A stretch of 64,000 nucleotides of DNA from Faucicola sp902506225 (GTDB lineage: Bacteria; Pseudomonadota; Gammaproteobacteria; Pseudomonadales; Moraxellaceae): contig LR733345.1 in the NCBI GenBank assembly GCA_902506225.1, forward strand, positions 1,240,001 through 1,304,000, in the 5' to 3' direction. The notes under the pieces were generated by a model, which had not been told where the DNA came from, ran no database searches, and worked only from the letters and a program-made list of their open reading frames with translations. Of this stretch, positions 37,045-45,787 are shown piece after piece; the stretch's first letter is position 1; each line of letters opens with the position of its first letter. The position numbers were made by a program, and so were the translations under genes.

Positions 37045-38208
37045 GTGATAACAAGCCTTGAAATTGATAACTTTAAATCATTGGTTAATTTCACTTTGCC
37101 ACTTGCCAAATTTAACTGCCTAGTTGGTTTAAATGGGGCGGGTAAGTCCACCGTATTGCAAGCAATTGACTTTATCGCTCAATTGATGAAAGGTGATATC
37201 TCGGGCTGGCTAGAAAGCCGTAGCTGGGAAAGTAGCGACCTAAATTCAAAACTTGTCAAAAGAAGTAATATTAACTTTGAGGTAAAATTTAGATTTGAAG
37301 ATAAAGAAATTTACTGGGGCGGTAGTTTCAACCGTACTTCACTAAGTTGCACTCGTGAATATGTCGCAACCTATATAGACAATCGCCATGATGTTATATT
37401 TAATGTTGAAGATGGTAAATATAAGCTACATCGACAAAATGAGAAATATCAAGACATTATCTTTGACTATCAGGGTTCAATTCTATCTGTCTTAAGAGAA
37501 AATCAACTTGATGATAACTTAAAGATATTAAAAAATTTTGTACTTAATATACACTCTCTTGACCTCATCAGCCCAGAATTGCTACGCCGTCAAAATCGTA
37601 CAGCAAGTGGGAGATTAGGTCTTGGTGGTCAGAACCTATCCGCCTTTATACATGAGGCTGGTGAAAATACCCAAAAAGCGATTACCAAAAAATTGCAAGA
37701 AATGTATGGACAGCTAGATAGTCTAGAAGTCAAATCGTTACGTTCTGGTTGGAAACAACTTGAAATTGTTGAAAAATTCGATGGTCAAAAAATCACATCG
37801 CTCGCCCGCCATGTCAATGATGGCATGTTGCGATTGATGGCGATTCTATCCCAGTTAGAAATTCCCAATGCTTTTCTATTGTTTGATGAAATCGAGAACG
37901 GTATCAACCCAGAACTCGTCGAGTTTTTGATGGATATGTTGGTTAAATCTGACGACCAAATTCTCATTACAACACATAGCCCATTAGTGTTGAACTATCT
38001 TGATGATGATGTGGCGAAAGACGGCGTAATTTACCTATATAAACAGCATAATGGCAGAACAAAAGCAGTTAGATTGTTTGATATCCCATCAATGCAGAAA
38101 AAACTGCAATTTATGGGCGTGGGAGAAGCCTTCATTGATACTAATCTCACAGAACTATACCATGAAGTAGATAAATCGCTGAAACACGAGACGAAGCAAC
38201 AGGGGTAA
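37045..38208 (+). CDS. AAA/SMC-like ATPase nested in the BREX operon
   Basis: A 387-residue protein from GTG 37045, with AAAGGGGAT as ribosome-binding site inside the pglX end; the frame is open further upstream into pglX but the domain starts here. ITSLEIDNFKSLVNFTLPL and Walker A GLNGAGKS (residues 29-36) plus Walker B FLLFDEIENG (about 276-285) define an AAA_15/AAA_21, OLD-like ATPase. VNDGMLRLMAILSQL is the ABC-signature-like region and ITTHSPLVLNYL the H-loop. It is coupled to the next gene (5 bases), so the two are likely one module resembling OLD/PARIS-type ATPase-effector pairs. Confidence 0.88.
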   Translation: MITSLEIDNFKSLVNFTLPLAKFNCLVGLNGAGKSTVLQAIDFIAQLMKGDISGWLESRSWESSDLNSKLVKRSNINFEVKFRFEDKEIYWGGSFNRTSLSCTREYVATYIDNRHDVIFNVEDGKYKLHRQNEKYQDIIFDYQGSILSVLRENQLDDNLKILKNFVLNIHSLDLISPELLRRQNRTASGRLGLGGQNLSAFIHEAGENTQKAITKKLQEMYGQLDSLEVKSLRSGWKQLEIVEKFDGQKITSLARHVNDGMLRLMAILSQLEIPNAFLLFDEIENGINPELVEFLMDMLVKSDDQILITTHSPLVLNYLDDDVAKDGVIYLYKQHNGRTKAVRLFDIPSMQKKLQFMGVGEAFIDTNLTELYHEVDKSLKHETKQQG

Positions 38209-38213
38209 ATTCG

Positions 38214-38948
38214 ATGTATCTGTTGTTAAGCGGTGAAGGTGTCAGTGATATGGGGCGATGTCAAGTCTGTGAAAAATGCGAACCGCCTTCATTTCAAGCG
38301 GGTGCAATGGCGATTATGGTTGACCAACTTGTCGAAATTGCACAAGGCTATGAATTTTCGCATCTAGATAATTTAAGGGTAATCTATGTATCTGAAAGCT
38401 ATCTAGCAGAGCATAATCCTAAGCCTAAATCAGCTAGGAAAATGGCTCTTCCAAGCAAAGATATCCCACAAGAAACTAGGTACTATTTCCAAAATGCCAG
38501 AGCATTGGCAATCATAGCCAAAGAACTCAGCCAACAAATTAATGATATCGTTATTGCGGTGTTATTTCGTGATGCCGATGGTACAGCTTCAGCAGGTCGT
38601 GGTAACTGGCAAGATAAATACGATTCGATGAATCATGGCTTTACAGTAGAGCAGTATGAATTCGGAGTAGCCATGATACCCAATACCAAGTCTGAAGCTT
38701 GGCTGTTATGTGCCGTTAAAAACGATTATCAACATTGTGATAATCTCGAAGGCATCAAAGGCAATGATGATAGCCCTAATTCGTTAAAATCTCAGCTTGC
38801 TACTGCACTAAATGGGAAAACCAGTGCTATCGAATTAGCAGAGCTGGTCAAAGATAAAGCCGTAGATGTCGAACGCATCGATATGAACTCTTTTAATCAA
38901 TTTCGTCAAGACTTGCAACACGCTGTTAAATTAGCCCTTAAGCACTAA
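38214..38948 (+). CDS. TOPRIM/DUF4276-like protein paired with the nested ATPase
   Basis: A 244-residue protein. LLLSGEGVSD (residues 4-12) resembles the TOPRIM glutamate motif, AVLFRDADGT (Asp120, Asp122) the DxD motif, and NTKSEAWLLCA (Glu161) a conserved DUF4276-type segment. A CQVCEKC triplet at residues 16-22 could bind metal. Partner of an OLD-like ATPase, so an effector nuclease role is plausible. I cannot tell whether it belongs to DUF4276, DUF4435 (AriB) or a different TOPRIM branch. Confidence 0.65.
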   Translation: MYLLLSGEGVSDMGRCQVCEKCEPPSFQAGAMAIMVDQLVEIAQGYEFSHLDNLRVIYVSESYLAEHNPKPKSARKMALPSKDIPQETRYYFQNARALAIIAKELSQQINDIVIAVLFRDADGTASAGRGNWQDKYDSMNHGFTVEQYEFGVAMIPNTKSEAWLLCAVKNDYQHCDNLEGIKGNDDSPNSLKSQLATALNGKTSAIELAELVKDKAVDVERIDMNSFNQFRQDLQHAVKLALKH

Positions 38949-38977
38949 ATCAAAGCTTAGAAAGTAGAGATAACCAT

Positions 38978-41617
38978 ATGAAATTAGAACAACTAACTAA
39001 GGGGCTTACACAGGCATTTGTACAAGAAAAATATCGTATCGTATTTTGGTATGATGCAGAACAGTCTTTTACGGATAGTTTGTCAGAAATTAATCAATCG
39101 ATTGATGACATCAAAATCCTTAATATGCAAGGAGAATCGGCTCTCGGCACGAAAATCTTGCTAGAGCGGGAAGATACCGAGAACAAATATTTATTGTATT
39201 TTCCCTATGCTGAACCCGATCCAGAGCAAGACTGGCTACTTGATATAAAGCTATATTCACAAACCTTTTATGCGGATAGATTCTCAATTTTGCTCAATGA
39301 ATTTGGATTAGAGCAACCAACCTTAAGAGAGCATCTCACCAAACGAGCGACTTATCTTGCCAGTAAAGAGCGGATTAATAATTTAAAACGCTATCTAAAG
39401 CCAAATTTTGATGAGAATCAAATTGATATGGCAATGATAGCAAGCGTCTTAAGAGCCGATAGCAATGATATCAATGATATTATCATTGCCTTAGCGAATA
39501 AACTCGCCAGCCAAGAGGCGGGCTTGATGCAAAATCCCAATGAAATTGCAGAGCTTAAAAAATATGGCTTAATACCTTCACTTGTTTCACATATTGAGCA
39601 ATGGTTAGATATTCGCTCATCCCTTGCCTTATCCGAAGATGAGCAAGATATCGACTTTGATACAGGCAAGTTATTTATACGGTTACTCATTACAGAACTA
39701 TTTAATAATCTGAAAGAGCAACCATGGGCATCCGCTCATATCTTGCAATCAACCGTAGCGGGTGCGACTAGTCGTAGTTTCTTAACCCGCTGGCGAGATA
39801 GCAATCGATATGCCCAAAGCTACACGACCATCGCTAAATGGGTAAGTGATTCATTAAAAATAGATGAAAAACTACGTCAGTTAACTTTATCTCAATTGTT
39901 GGTAGTGGATACTTTTGAGATTATCGAAAAACTGATTATCATCGATATCGTTGAGCAAATTCCAACGGCAACAGACAATCAGTTACAGGAGCTTAAACAA
40001 GCGATTGATAAACGTTTGACGAAATTTTGGGTATCAACGTCGATTGCTGATAAAAATCAGTATGCATCCACCTACCAAGCGTTAATAGCGGCGATTGGAT
40101 TGTTTTCATTACATCAAAAATATAATAATGGCTTTAATTTTGATAGTTTGGTGGATTTTTATCATGCCTATGAAAGCGAAATCTATCAGTTTGACTTATA
40201 TTACCGTCATTATTGTGAACAACAAAAATCAAGTATTACTATCATTGAACCGTTAAATGCTGAAGTAGAAAAATGCTATAGCTACTGGTATTTAGATAAT
40301 TTGGCTCAAAGTTGGGACAATAAGATAGAGCAAGAAAATAGACTAGAATCTTGGCATCTTGATAATGTGGTAAATCAATACAATTTTTATCAACATTGGG
40401 TTGCTCCATTGACAGGATTGACGCAAACACGCCGTACAGCAGTCATTATCAGTGATGCTTTGCGATATGAGGCGGGCGTGGAGATATGCGAGCGGATTAA
40501 CCAAAAACGTTATTCTGAGGCGAGTATCACTTCACAACTAGGCGTATTGCCGAGTTATACGGCTTTAGGTAAGGCAAGTTTATTACCGCATGAGACATTA
40601 ACATATAGTGCAAATGATGACCCAGCCAAGTCGGATGTGTTTGTCGATGATATCTCAAGCCAAGGTACGGATAATCGCAGCCGAATTCTTGCAAAATATA
40701 CCCAAAATAAAGGTCGTGCCTTCACCGCTGAAGAAGTAATGGGGTTTAACAAACAGCAAGGTAGGGACGCTTTTAAGCCGTATGAAGTGATTTATATTTA
40801 TCACGATAGAATTGACAGTATTGGTGATAAACAAGCCACGGAGAACGCAACTTTTGAAGCGGTAGCAACTACGATAGAAGAACTGGCAGAACTCAGTCAA
40901 AAAATAGTTAGAGATTTTAATACTTCGACCGTATTTATCACTTCAGACCACGGTTTTTTATTTCAACAACGAGAAATGCAAGAAACAGAGCGAAAACGGT
41001 TAGATGATGGTTTAAGAGAGTATCCAATCATTAAAAATAAAAAGCGTTATGTTATCGCTCATAATTTACCCCAAAATATTGGTGTATGGCATGGTAGAAC
41101 TGATTTAACAGCAAATACCACTAGCGAGACAAATTTTTGGCTACCCAGAGGTAATCAGCGGTTTCACTTTGTTGGCGGAGCTAGATTCAGTCATGGTGGG
41201 GCAATGCCACAAGAGATTGTCGTGCCTGTGATTACAGTGAGCGGTTTGCGTGGTGAAAAAGCTCAAGATAGAACTAAGCGACCTGTGCAGTTTGTTCAAT
41301 TGCAAAGCAACCTTAAAATCGTCGACTTCGTCCAATCGATAGAATTCTTGCAGACAGAGACTGTGAGTGAGTTAATAGTACCAACTACGGTATCAGTTGC
41401 TATTTATGATGGTAATAGCAAAATATCGAGTGAAGAAGTCATTGTTTTTGATAGCTCATCAACTGACTTTAATGAACTTAAAAAATTTGTTCGTATAGCT
41501 CTCTCAGGGACTTCATTTGATCGTAAAAAAGACTACTATCTAATTGTTAAAGATAAGGCATCTGAGGTGGAGCTACAGAGAAATAAAGTTATTATAGATA
41601 TTGGTTTTATTGAATAG
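38978..41617 (+). CDS. pglZ: BREX alkaline phosphatase-superfamily protein PglZ
   Basis: An 879-residue BREX type-A PglZ. The PglZ domain shows RRTAVIISDALRYEAGVEICERI (around residue 487; metal-binding Asp), ITSQLGVLPSYTALG, IYHDRIDSIGD and VFITSDHGFLFQQ (around 655; Asp-His). The C-terminal third includes FVGGARFSHGGAMPQEIVVPVI. It starts 29 bases after the TOPRIM-like gene and is the last recognisable gene of the operon; brxL, which normally follows, is not found. Confidence 0.94.
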   Translation: MKLEQLTKGLTQAFVQEKYRIVFWYDAEQSFTDSLSEINQSIDDIKILNMQGESALGTKILLEREDTENKYLLYFPYAEPDPEQDWLLDIKLYSQTFYADRFSILLNEFGLEQPTLREHLTKRATYLASKERINNLKRYLKPNFDENQIDMAMIASVLRADSNDINDIIIALANKLASQEAGLMQNPNEIAELKKYGLIPSLVSHIEQWLDIRSSLALSEDEQDIDFDTGKLFIRLLITELFNNLKEQPWASAHILQSTVAGATSRSFLTRWRDSNRYAQSYTTIAKWVSDSLKIDEKLRQLTLSQLLVVDTFEIIEKLIIIDIVEQIPTATDNQLQELKQAIDKRLTKFWVSTSIADKNQYASTYQALIAAIGLFSLHQKYNNGFNFDSLVDFYHAYESEIYQFDLYYRHYCEQQKSSITIIEPLNAEVEKCYSYWYLDNLAQSWDNKIEQENRLESWHLDNVVNQYNFYQHWVAPLTGLTQTRRTAVIISDALRYEAGVEICERINQKRYSEASITSQLGVLPSYTALGKASLLPHETLTYSANDDPAKSDVFVDDISSQGTDNRSRILAKYTQNKGRAFTAEEVMGFNKQQGRDAFKPYEVIYIYHDRIDSIGDKQATENATFEAVATTIEELAELSQKIVRDFNTSTVFITSDHGFLFQQREMQETERKRLDDGLREYPIIKNKKRYVIAHNLPQNIGVWHGRTDLTANTTSETNFWLPRGNQRFHFVGGARFSHGGAMPQEIVVPVITVSGLRGEKAQDRTKRPVQFVQLQSNLKIVDFVQSIEFLQTETVSELIVPTTVSVAIYDGNSKISSEEVIVFDSSSTDFNELKKFVRIALSGTSFDRKKDYYLIVKDKASEVELQRNKVIIDIGFIE

Positions 41618-42042
41618 TTAACAACGTGTTTAACTATTCAACTAAAACAATTTCTTAGCATTTGCCGAGTCTGTAGGTGGTTATAAATGACTGAAATTTA
41701 TTTATAATTTTGGTAAGCCGTCACACTTCCCCTGTTACATGAAACTAGAATTTATTCATTTTATATTTTTTTGCAGTAATCTATAGTATTTTGCAATATT
41801 TGATATTTTTTTGCAGTATTTTATGAATTTTTGCATTATTTTAGCTTCAAGAGTATATTTTTTATAAACGTGCTAATTGAAAATTTTGAAATAAAATCTA
41901 GGCTTTTTATGTAGGGCTCAAATTACTTAAAGCTACAGACTGCAAAACTACCTCTCTCATAAACACCCATTCTTATCAAACGTGACCAAGCACTACCCAT
42001 TTATAAATATTCATTTTTATTGAAAGTGGTTACGTTAATAAT
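41618..42042. other. Gene-free AT-rich region after pglZ
   Basis: This is where brxL would be expected in BREX type I, but no ORF or brxL remnant is seen. The region holds four 20-bp tandem repeats (41761-41840) and otherwise only AT-rich sequence. Confidence 0.5.
41761..41840. repeat. Four 20-bp tandem repeats downstream of pglZ
   Basis: The word TTGCAgTAtT (with variants TTGCAGTAAT, TTGCAATATT, TTGCAGTATT, TTGCATTATT) starts at 41771, 41791, 41811 and 41831, an exact 20-base period. Each is preceded by a T-rich half. Two helical turns per unit with phased T tracts suggests protein binding or bent DNA. Confidence 0.75.
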
Positions 42043-42159
42043 TTATTCTAAAATTTCAGCCATTTTTCGCATTGAATCCCCTGCAATTTGAATGTTGTGA
42101 GCTTGATTAATGATTCTATCCAAAATCGCATCGTAAGCGTCCGCTGATTCTGTCGCACG
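42043..42159 (-). pseudogene. C-terminal tail of an IS21-type IstB ATPase
   Basis: The minus-strand frame reads ADAYDAILDRIINQAHNIQ and then IAGDSMRKMAEILE before a stop. This matches the AxLDRLxHxAHxIxLxGxSMRK ending of IS21 helper proteins (IstB). It is cut off at its upstream side, directly after the TAG of the adjoining hypothetical ORF. The rest of the IS21 element is absent. Confidence 0.7.
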
Positions 42160-42639
42160 CTATAAATCATATCGCTTCTTAAGTGCTTTAATATCATTAT
42201 CAATTTGTTCAAGAACTTTATCCCAAAGCGTCTTATTAGCATCCATAAAGTTTTGAAAATCTGCATTGCGTTCTTCATCTACTAGAGCATTAGCACTTTC
42301 TCCTGTTACTTCAGCCATGCTAAGAAAGTAGTTCCATCTTTGAAATCTATCATATTCTGCTTCCATCTTTGCAGGAGTAAATTTTTTGTCCCATTGGTTA
42401 AAAGCTTCTATTAGTTTATCCGATAAGTAAATGCTATTGTTCAAAATTTGATTTCTAGTCTCTAGCATTACATGTATTCTATCGTAATTTATTTCTAAAT
42501 CTTGACCATCTGATAATGGTAAAAACTCATCTATTGACTTTTCATATGCTATTTTCATTTGAGCTAGTTTTATATAAGTATCCATCTTACTGCTAAAAAA
42601 GCTGTTGTAAGCCTGTTGAGCAATTTGATGCCTAGCCAT
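42160..42639 (-). CDS. Hypothetical protein, probably truncated at both ends
   Basis: A 159-residue helical, charged ORF that I do not recognise. The frame stays open upstream through 42678 to the IS982 end, so the original N-terminus may have been lost when that element inserted. Its TAG stop lies exactly at the junction with the in-frame IstB tail, so its C-terminus is probably also foreign. Start ATG 42639 has AGAGAAGAA upstream, so expression is possible. Confidence 0.4.
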   Translation of the reverse strand: MARHQIAQQAYNSFFSSKMDTYIKLAQMKIAYEKSIDEFLPLSDGQDLEINYDRIHVMLETRNQILNNSIYLSDKLIEAFNQWDKKFTPAKMEAEYDRFQRWNYFLSMAEVTGESANALVDEERNADFQNFMDANKTLWDKVLEQIDNDIKALKKRYDL

Positions 42640-42679
42640 TTCTTCTCTATCAATACGACTTTTTTTGACATCTAAATTA

Positions 42680-43306
42680 ACCCCAGTTCGGGATAAGCCA
42701 CATTGTAACTCATTGATACTATTTACAATGTTACTACCCGTCCCTGCTGAGGCATGTTTTTGATGGTGGGCTTATAGGGAAACCAGCAATAAGCAATTAA
42801 ACCTGACAGCAAGTTTGTGATAAACCCCGTGACACTACGATGGCGTGAGTGTTCGATTTGGCACAAGTTTTTAAGCTCTCCAAACACCGTTTCAACCAAA
42901 GAGCGATGATTGAGTAGTGCCTCATCCATAGGCTCAAGTAATTGGGGTTTCATATTACGCCGAAGTTTAGTGATCAACGTAGTATCACTGTGTTTTGTGA
43001 GCCACTCGTTTAGGGCTTTACTGATATAGCCNTGAAACCCCAATTACTTGAGCCTATGGATGAGGCACTACTCAATCATCGCTCTTTGGTTGAAACGGTG
43101 TTTGGAGAGCTTAAAAACTTGTGCCAAATCGAACACTCACGCCATCGTAGTGTCACGGGTTTTATTACAAACTTGCTGTCAGGTTTGATTGCTTATTGCT
43201 GGTTTCCGTATAAACCCACCATCAAAAATATGCCTCAGCAGGGACAGATGGCTACATTGTAAATAGTATCAATGAGTTACAATGTGGCTTATCCCGAACT
43301 GGGGTT
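42680..43306. mobile_element. Head-to-head pair of truncated IS982-family elements
   Basis: Both ends read ACCCCAGTTCGGGATAAGCC inward. From each end the same C-terminal transposase part is encoded (minus 42723-43043, plus 43056-43262: NHRSLVETVFGELKNL, IEHSRHRSVTGFITNLLSGL). The arms form a long inverted repeat with an 80-base centre that ends at an ambiguous base N (43032). The arms are near-identical but differ near 42725-42737 versus 43245-43257, so they are two copies. Neither contains a full transposase. Confidence 0.82.
43032..43032. other. Ambiguous base (N) at the IS982 inverted junction
   Basis: This is the only non-ACGT base in the window. It is exactly where the minus-strand copy meets the plus-strand copy, as expected from an assembly join across a repeat. 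Confidence 0.9.
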
Positions 43307-43317
43307 AAATAGCTTTT

Positions 43318-44400
43318 TTACAGTGAAGCGATGCCAATATTGATCAAGCCGCCACCAACGATTAACCAAGTAAACATAATCGCCCCAAGTATCAATGGTT
43401 TGACGCCAGCTTGTTTAATAGCGCCCAAATGCGTGGTTAGACCCAGCGCAAACATCGCCATGGTGAGCAGCACATCGTCTAGCATGACCATACTACGCTC
43501 AAAGCTTGCGGTCATCGGCACCCAAGTGTGCAGTAAGACGATGGCAATGAATATGAAGGCAAACCAAGGTACTTTGACTTGTTGGACGCGATTCATAAAC
43601 GATGGTTTTTTGCCATTGTCGCTGCTACCTTTGGTTAGGGCAAACGATAAAATAAGTAAAAAAGGGGCAAGCATCATGACGCGTATCATCTTGGTGACAA
43701 CCGCTGTGTCACCCACTTCGGGACTGACTGCGTTACCAGCGACGACGACTTGCGCCACTTCATGAATGGTGGAACCCGTATAAATCCCGTACTGCTGAGC
43801 ATTTAGCCAAGGTTGCAACCAACCAAGATGGTATAAAAACGGATAGAGCAACATCGCAACCGTACCAAAGACCACCACTGTCGCCACGGCAATAGTGACT
43901 TTGTGTGCTTCTGCTTTGATCACAGGCTCGGCGGCAATCACTGCGGCGGCACCGCAAATGCTTGCGCCTGACCCAATCAATAGTGTCGTTTGTTTATCGA
44001 CTTTTAACCATCGGGTACCTATCCAATAGGTGAGTAAAAAGGTCGATGTCAATACCAACGCATCACTCATCACCGCAGACAGTCCGACACTTGATACTTG
44101 CGTTAGGGTCAGCTTAAAGCCATAAAACATGATGGCGAGGCGCAATATTTGACCTTTGGCAAATGCCACGCCGACACTTAAGCGCTTAGCAAGGTTAGGA
44201 TAGACCGTATTGCCCAATACCATACCAATGAGAATGGCTAAAGTGAGAGAAGACAAGCCGACGATACGTCCATTTGTCCATGTGTTTACACTAGTATTGA
44301 GCCACAAACAAAATAAGCTGCCAATCAGCACGACAATAAGCCCTGCTAAATGGCGGCTGCGCGGGAGATAGTTATTTACTGATTGGGTCAAGGCGTACAT
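43318..44400 (-). CDS. YeiH-family putative sulfate exporter (UPF0324)
   Basis: A 360-residue integral membrane protein with about 10-11 hydrophobic segments. GLSSLTLAILIGMVLGN, GASICGAAAVIAAEPVIKA, YTGSTIHEVAQVVVAG and LGLTTHLGAIKQAGVKPLILG are diagnostic of the YeiH/UPF0324 family. The gene is divergent from a LysR-type regulator, the classical yeiH-yeiE arrangement. Its 3' end stops 12 bases from the IS982 end. The transported substrate is not established. Confidence 0.88.
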   Translation of the reverse strand: MYALTQSVNNYLPRSRHLAGLIVVLIGSLFCLWLNTSVNTWTNGRIVGLSSLTLAILIGMVLGNTVYPNLAKRLSVGVAFAKGQILRLAIMFYGFKLTLTQVSSVGLSAVMSDALVLTSTFLLTYWIGTRWLKVDKQTTLLIGSGASICGAAAVIAAEPVIKAEAHKVTIAVATVVVFGTVAMLLYPFLYHLGWLQPWLNAQQYGIYTGSTIHEVAQVVVAGNAVSPEVGDTAVVTKMIRVMMLAPFLLILSFALTKGSSDNGKKPSFMNRVQQVKVPWFAFIFIAIVLLHTWVPMTASFERSMVMLDDVLLTMAMFALGLTTHLGAIKQAGVKPLILGAIMFTWLIVGGGLINIGIASL

Positions 44401-44434
44401 GACTGACTGTCCTATTATCTATAATCGAAATAAG

Positions 44435-44446
44435 CATAAGCTTATG
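44435..44446. promoter_or_regulatory. Palindrome in the yeiH/lysR divergent promoter
   Basis: CATAAGCTTATG is a perfect 12-bp palindrome 34 bases upstream of the yeiH start, a plausible LysR-type operator core. Position and symmetry are the only evidence. Confidence 0.35.
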
Positions 44447-44627
44447 AATAGACATTATAAGGCAGACCAATCTATAATAAAAACAGATTAATTAGATAAA
44501 AACTATCGATTTTTTAGGTTAGTAAAAGTCTTTGGGCTAAAAAGATGGGTTTTTAGATAATAGAGAGTTATTTAAAATAACAGGTGGTTTTTAGGTTGTA
44601 TCAATAAGATGGGGTATCAGAGAAATT

Positions 44628-45560
44628 ATGAAAAAAGCCATGCAGGTATTACCAAAGATTACCCTCAAGCAATTATCGGTGTTTGTCAGTATTTATCAAA
44701 CGGGTAGTACTAGCCGTGCCAGTGAAGCGCTGCATTTATCGCAGTCGGCGGTCAGTAGTGCGCTGACAGAATTAGAAGCAAGGCTGCAGATGCCATTGTT
44801 TGAGCGCGTCGGGCGTAGGCTCAATCAGCACCCCAACGCCCATCCTATTTATATACAGGCACAAGCTATCTTGGGGCAGGCCTTAACTCTAGAGCATTAT
44901 CATAAGCATCAAGCAGGGCAGATTCATATTGGTGCTAGCACGACTATCGGTAATTATGTATTGCCGCCGCTGCTTGCCAAATTGTACGAAGCGCTACCCG
45001 ATGCCCATATCGATATGTATATTGCCAATACCCAAGAAGTGGTCGGCGAGGTTGAGCAATTAAATATCGATATTGCGCTTGTAGAAGGTATGCCGCGCCC
45101 GACAGATATGAAAGTGATTGAGCAGCGCGCTTGGCGGACCGATACCTTGATGGTATTTGCTAAATCTCATAGTAAATGGCTGGCAAACATGGACTATAAC
45201 CATAAAGAAAAATGCTATGAGCTCAGCGCTGAACGATTGGCAAGGCTGCCATTACTGGTACGAGAGGCGGGTTCGGGGACGCGGCAGATTATCGATGAGC
45301 AGTTATTGCAGCATCTACCGCATGCCGAGATTGTCATGGCAATTCAGCAGTCAGAAGCCATTAAGCATATGGTCAGCGCCGATATTGGGCTTGGCTGCTT
45401 ATCGCAGTATGTCATTCAAGCAGAATTGGATAAAGCAGAGCTGGTGCAGGTGAAAGTAGCAGGTATTGATTTAGCGCGCACGTGGTGGCTGGTGTGGCAT
45501 AAAGCGCGTCATCAAAGCCCCATTTGGCAGAGTTTTATTGATATTTTGACAGAAGATTGA
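44628..45560 (+). CDS. LysR-family transcriptional regulator (YeiE-like)
   Basis: A 310-residue LTTR. The N-terminal winged HTH reads LKQLSVFVSIYQTGSTSRASEALHLSQSAVSSALTELEARL, followed by a periplasmic-binding-protein-like effector domain (IHIGASTTIGNYVLPPLL, REAGSGTRQIIDEQL). The latter motifs are typical of the CysB/YeiE subgroup. Divergence from yeiH supports autoregulation and activation of that transporter. The gene ends 13 bases before the MITE-like element. Confidence 0.88.
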   Translation: MKKAMQVLPKITLKQLSVFVSIYQTGSTSRASEALHLSQSAVSSALTELEARLQMPLFERVGRRLNQHPNAHPIYIQAQAILGQALTLEHYHKHQAGQIHIGASTTIGNYVLPPLLAKLYEALPDAHIDMYIANTQEVVGEVEQLNIDIALVEGMPRPTDMKVIEQRAWRTDTLMVFAKSHSKWLANMDYNHKEKCYELSAERLARLPLLVREAGSGTRQIIDEQLLQHLPHAEIVMAIQQSEAIKHMVSADIGLGCLSQYVIQAELDKAELVQVKVAGIDLARTWWLVWHKARHQSPIWQSFIDILTED

Positions 45561-45573
45561 TTTTAGTAGTAAA

Positions 45574-45766
45574 ACCCCAGTTTGGGATAAGCCAGTGCTT
45601 AAGTTGTTGATACTATTTGTATAATTATTATCTGACCTTATAAAGTCATGCTTTTGACAGTAGTTTATAGAGAAGCCTGTCTTCAAAGACTTAGCTGGTC
45701 TTCAAGAGTAATAGAAAATATCAATACTATCAGCAGCTTAATGAATCACTTATCCCGAACTGGGGT
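45574..45766. mobile_element. MITE-like IS982 derivative
   Basis: A 193-bp non-coding element with ends ACCCCAGTTTGGGATAAG and, inverted, ACCCCAGTTCGGGATAAG. The sub-terminal word TTGATACTATTT also occurs just inside the ends of the IS982 pair at 42680-43306. It has no transposase and would depend on a full IS982 element. Its right end cuts the next gene. Confidence 0.75.
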
Positions 45767-45787
45767 TATAATAATAAAAAAATATAT

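Noticed and set aside
41761..41840. 20-bp repeats as a CRISPR or tRNA-like array
   Set aside because: The units are contiguous without spacers and are AT-rich and imperfect.
43056..43262. Separate small gene on the plus strand
   Set aside because: It is the C-terminal fragment of the IS982 transposase and duplicates the minus-strand fragment at 42723-43043.
45574..45766. ORF 45471-45686 (minus) as a gene
   Set aside because: It crosses the MITE end and the lysR 3' end in antisense and has no supporting signal.
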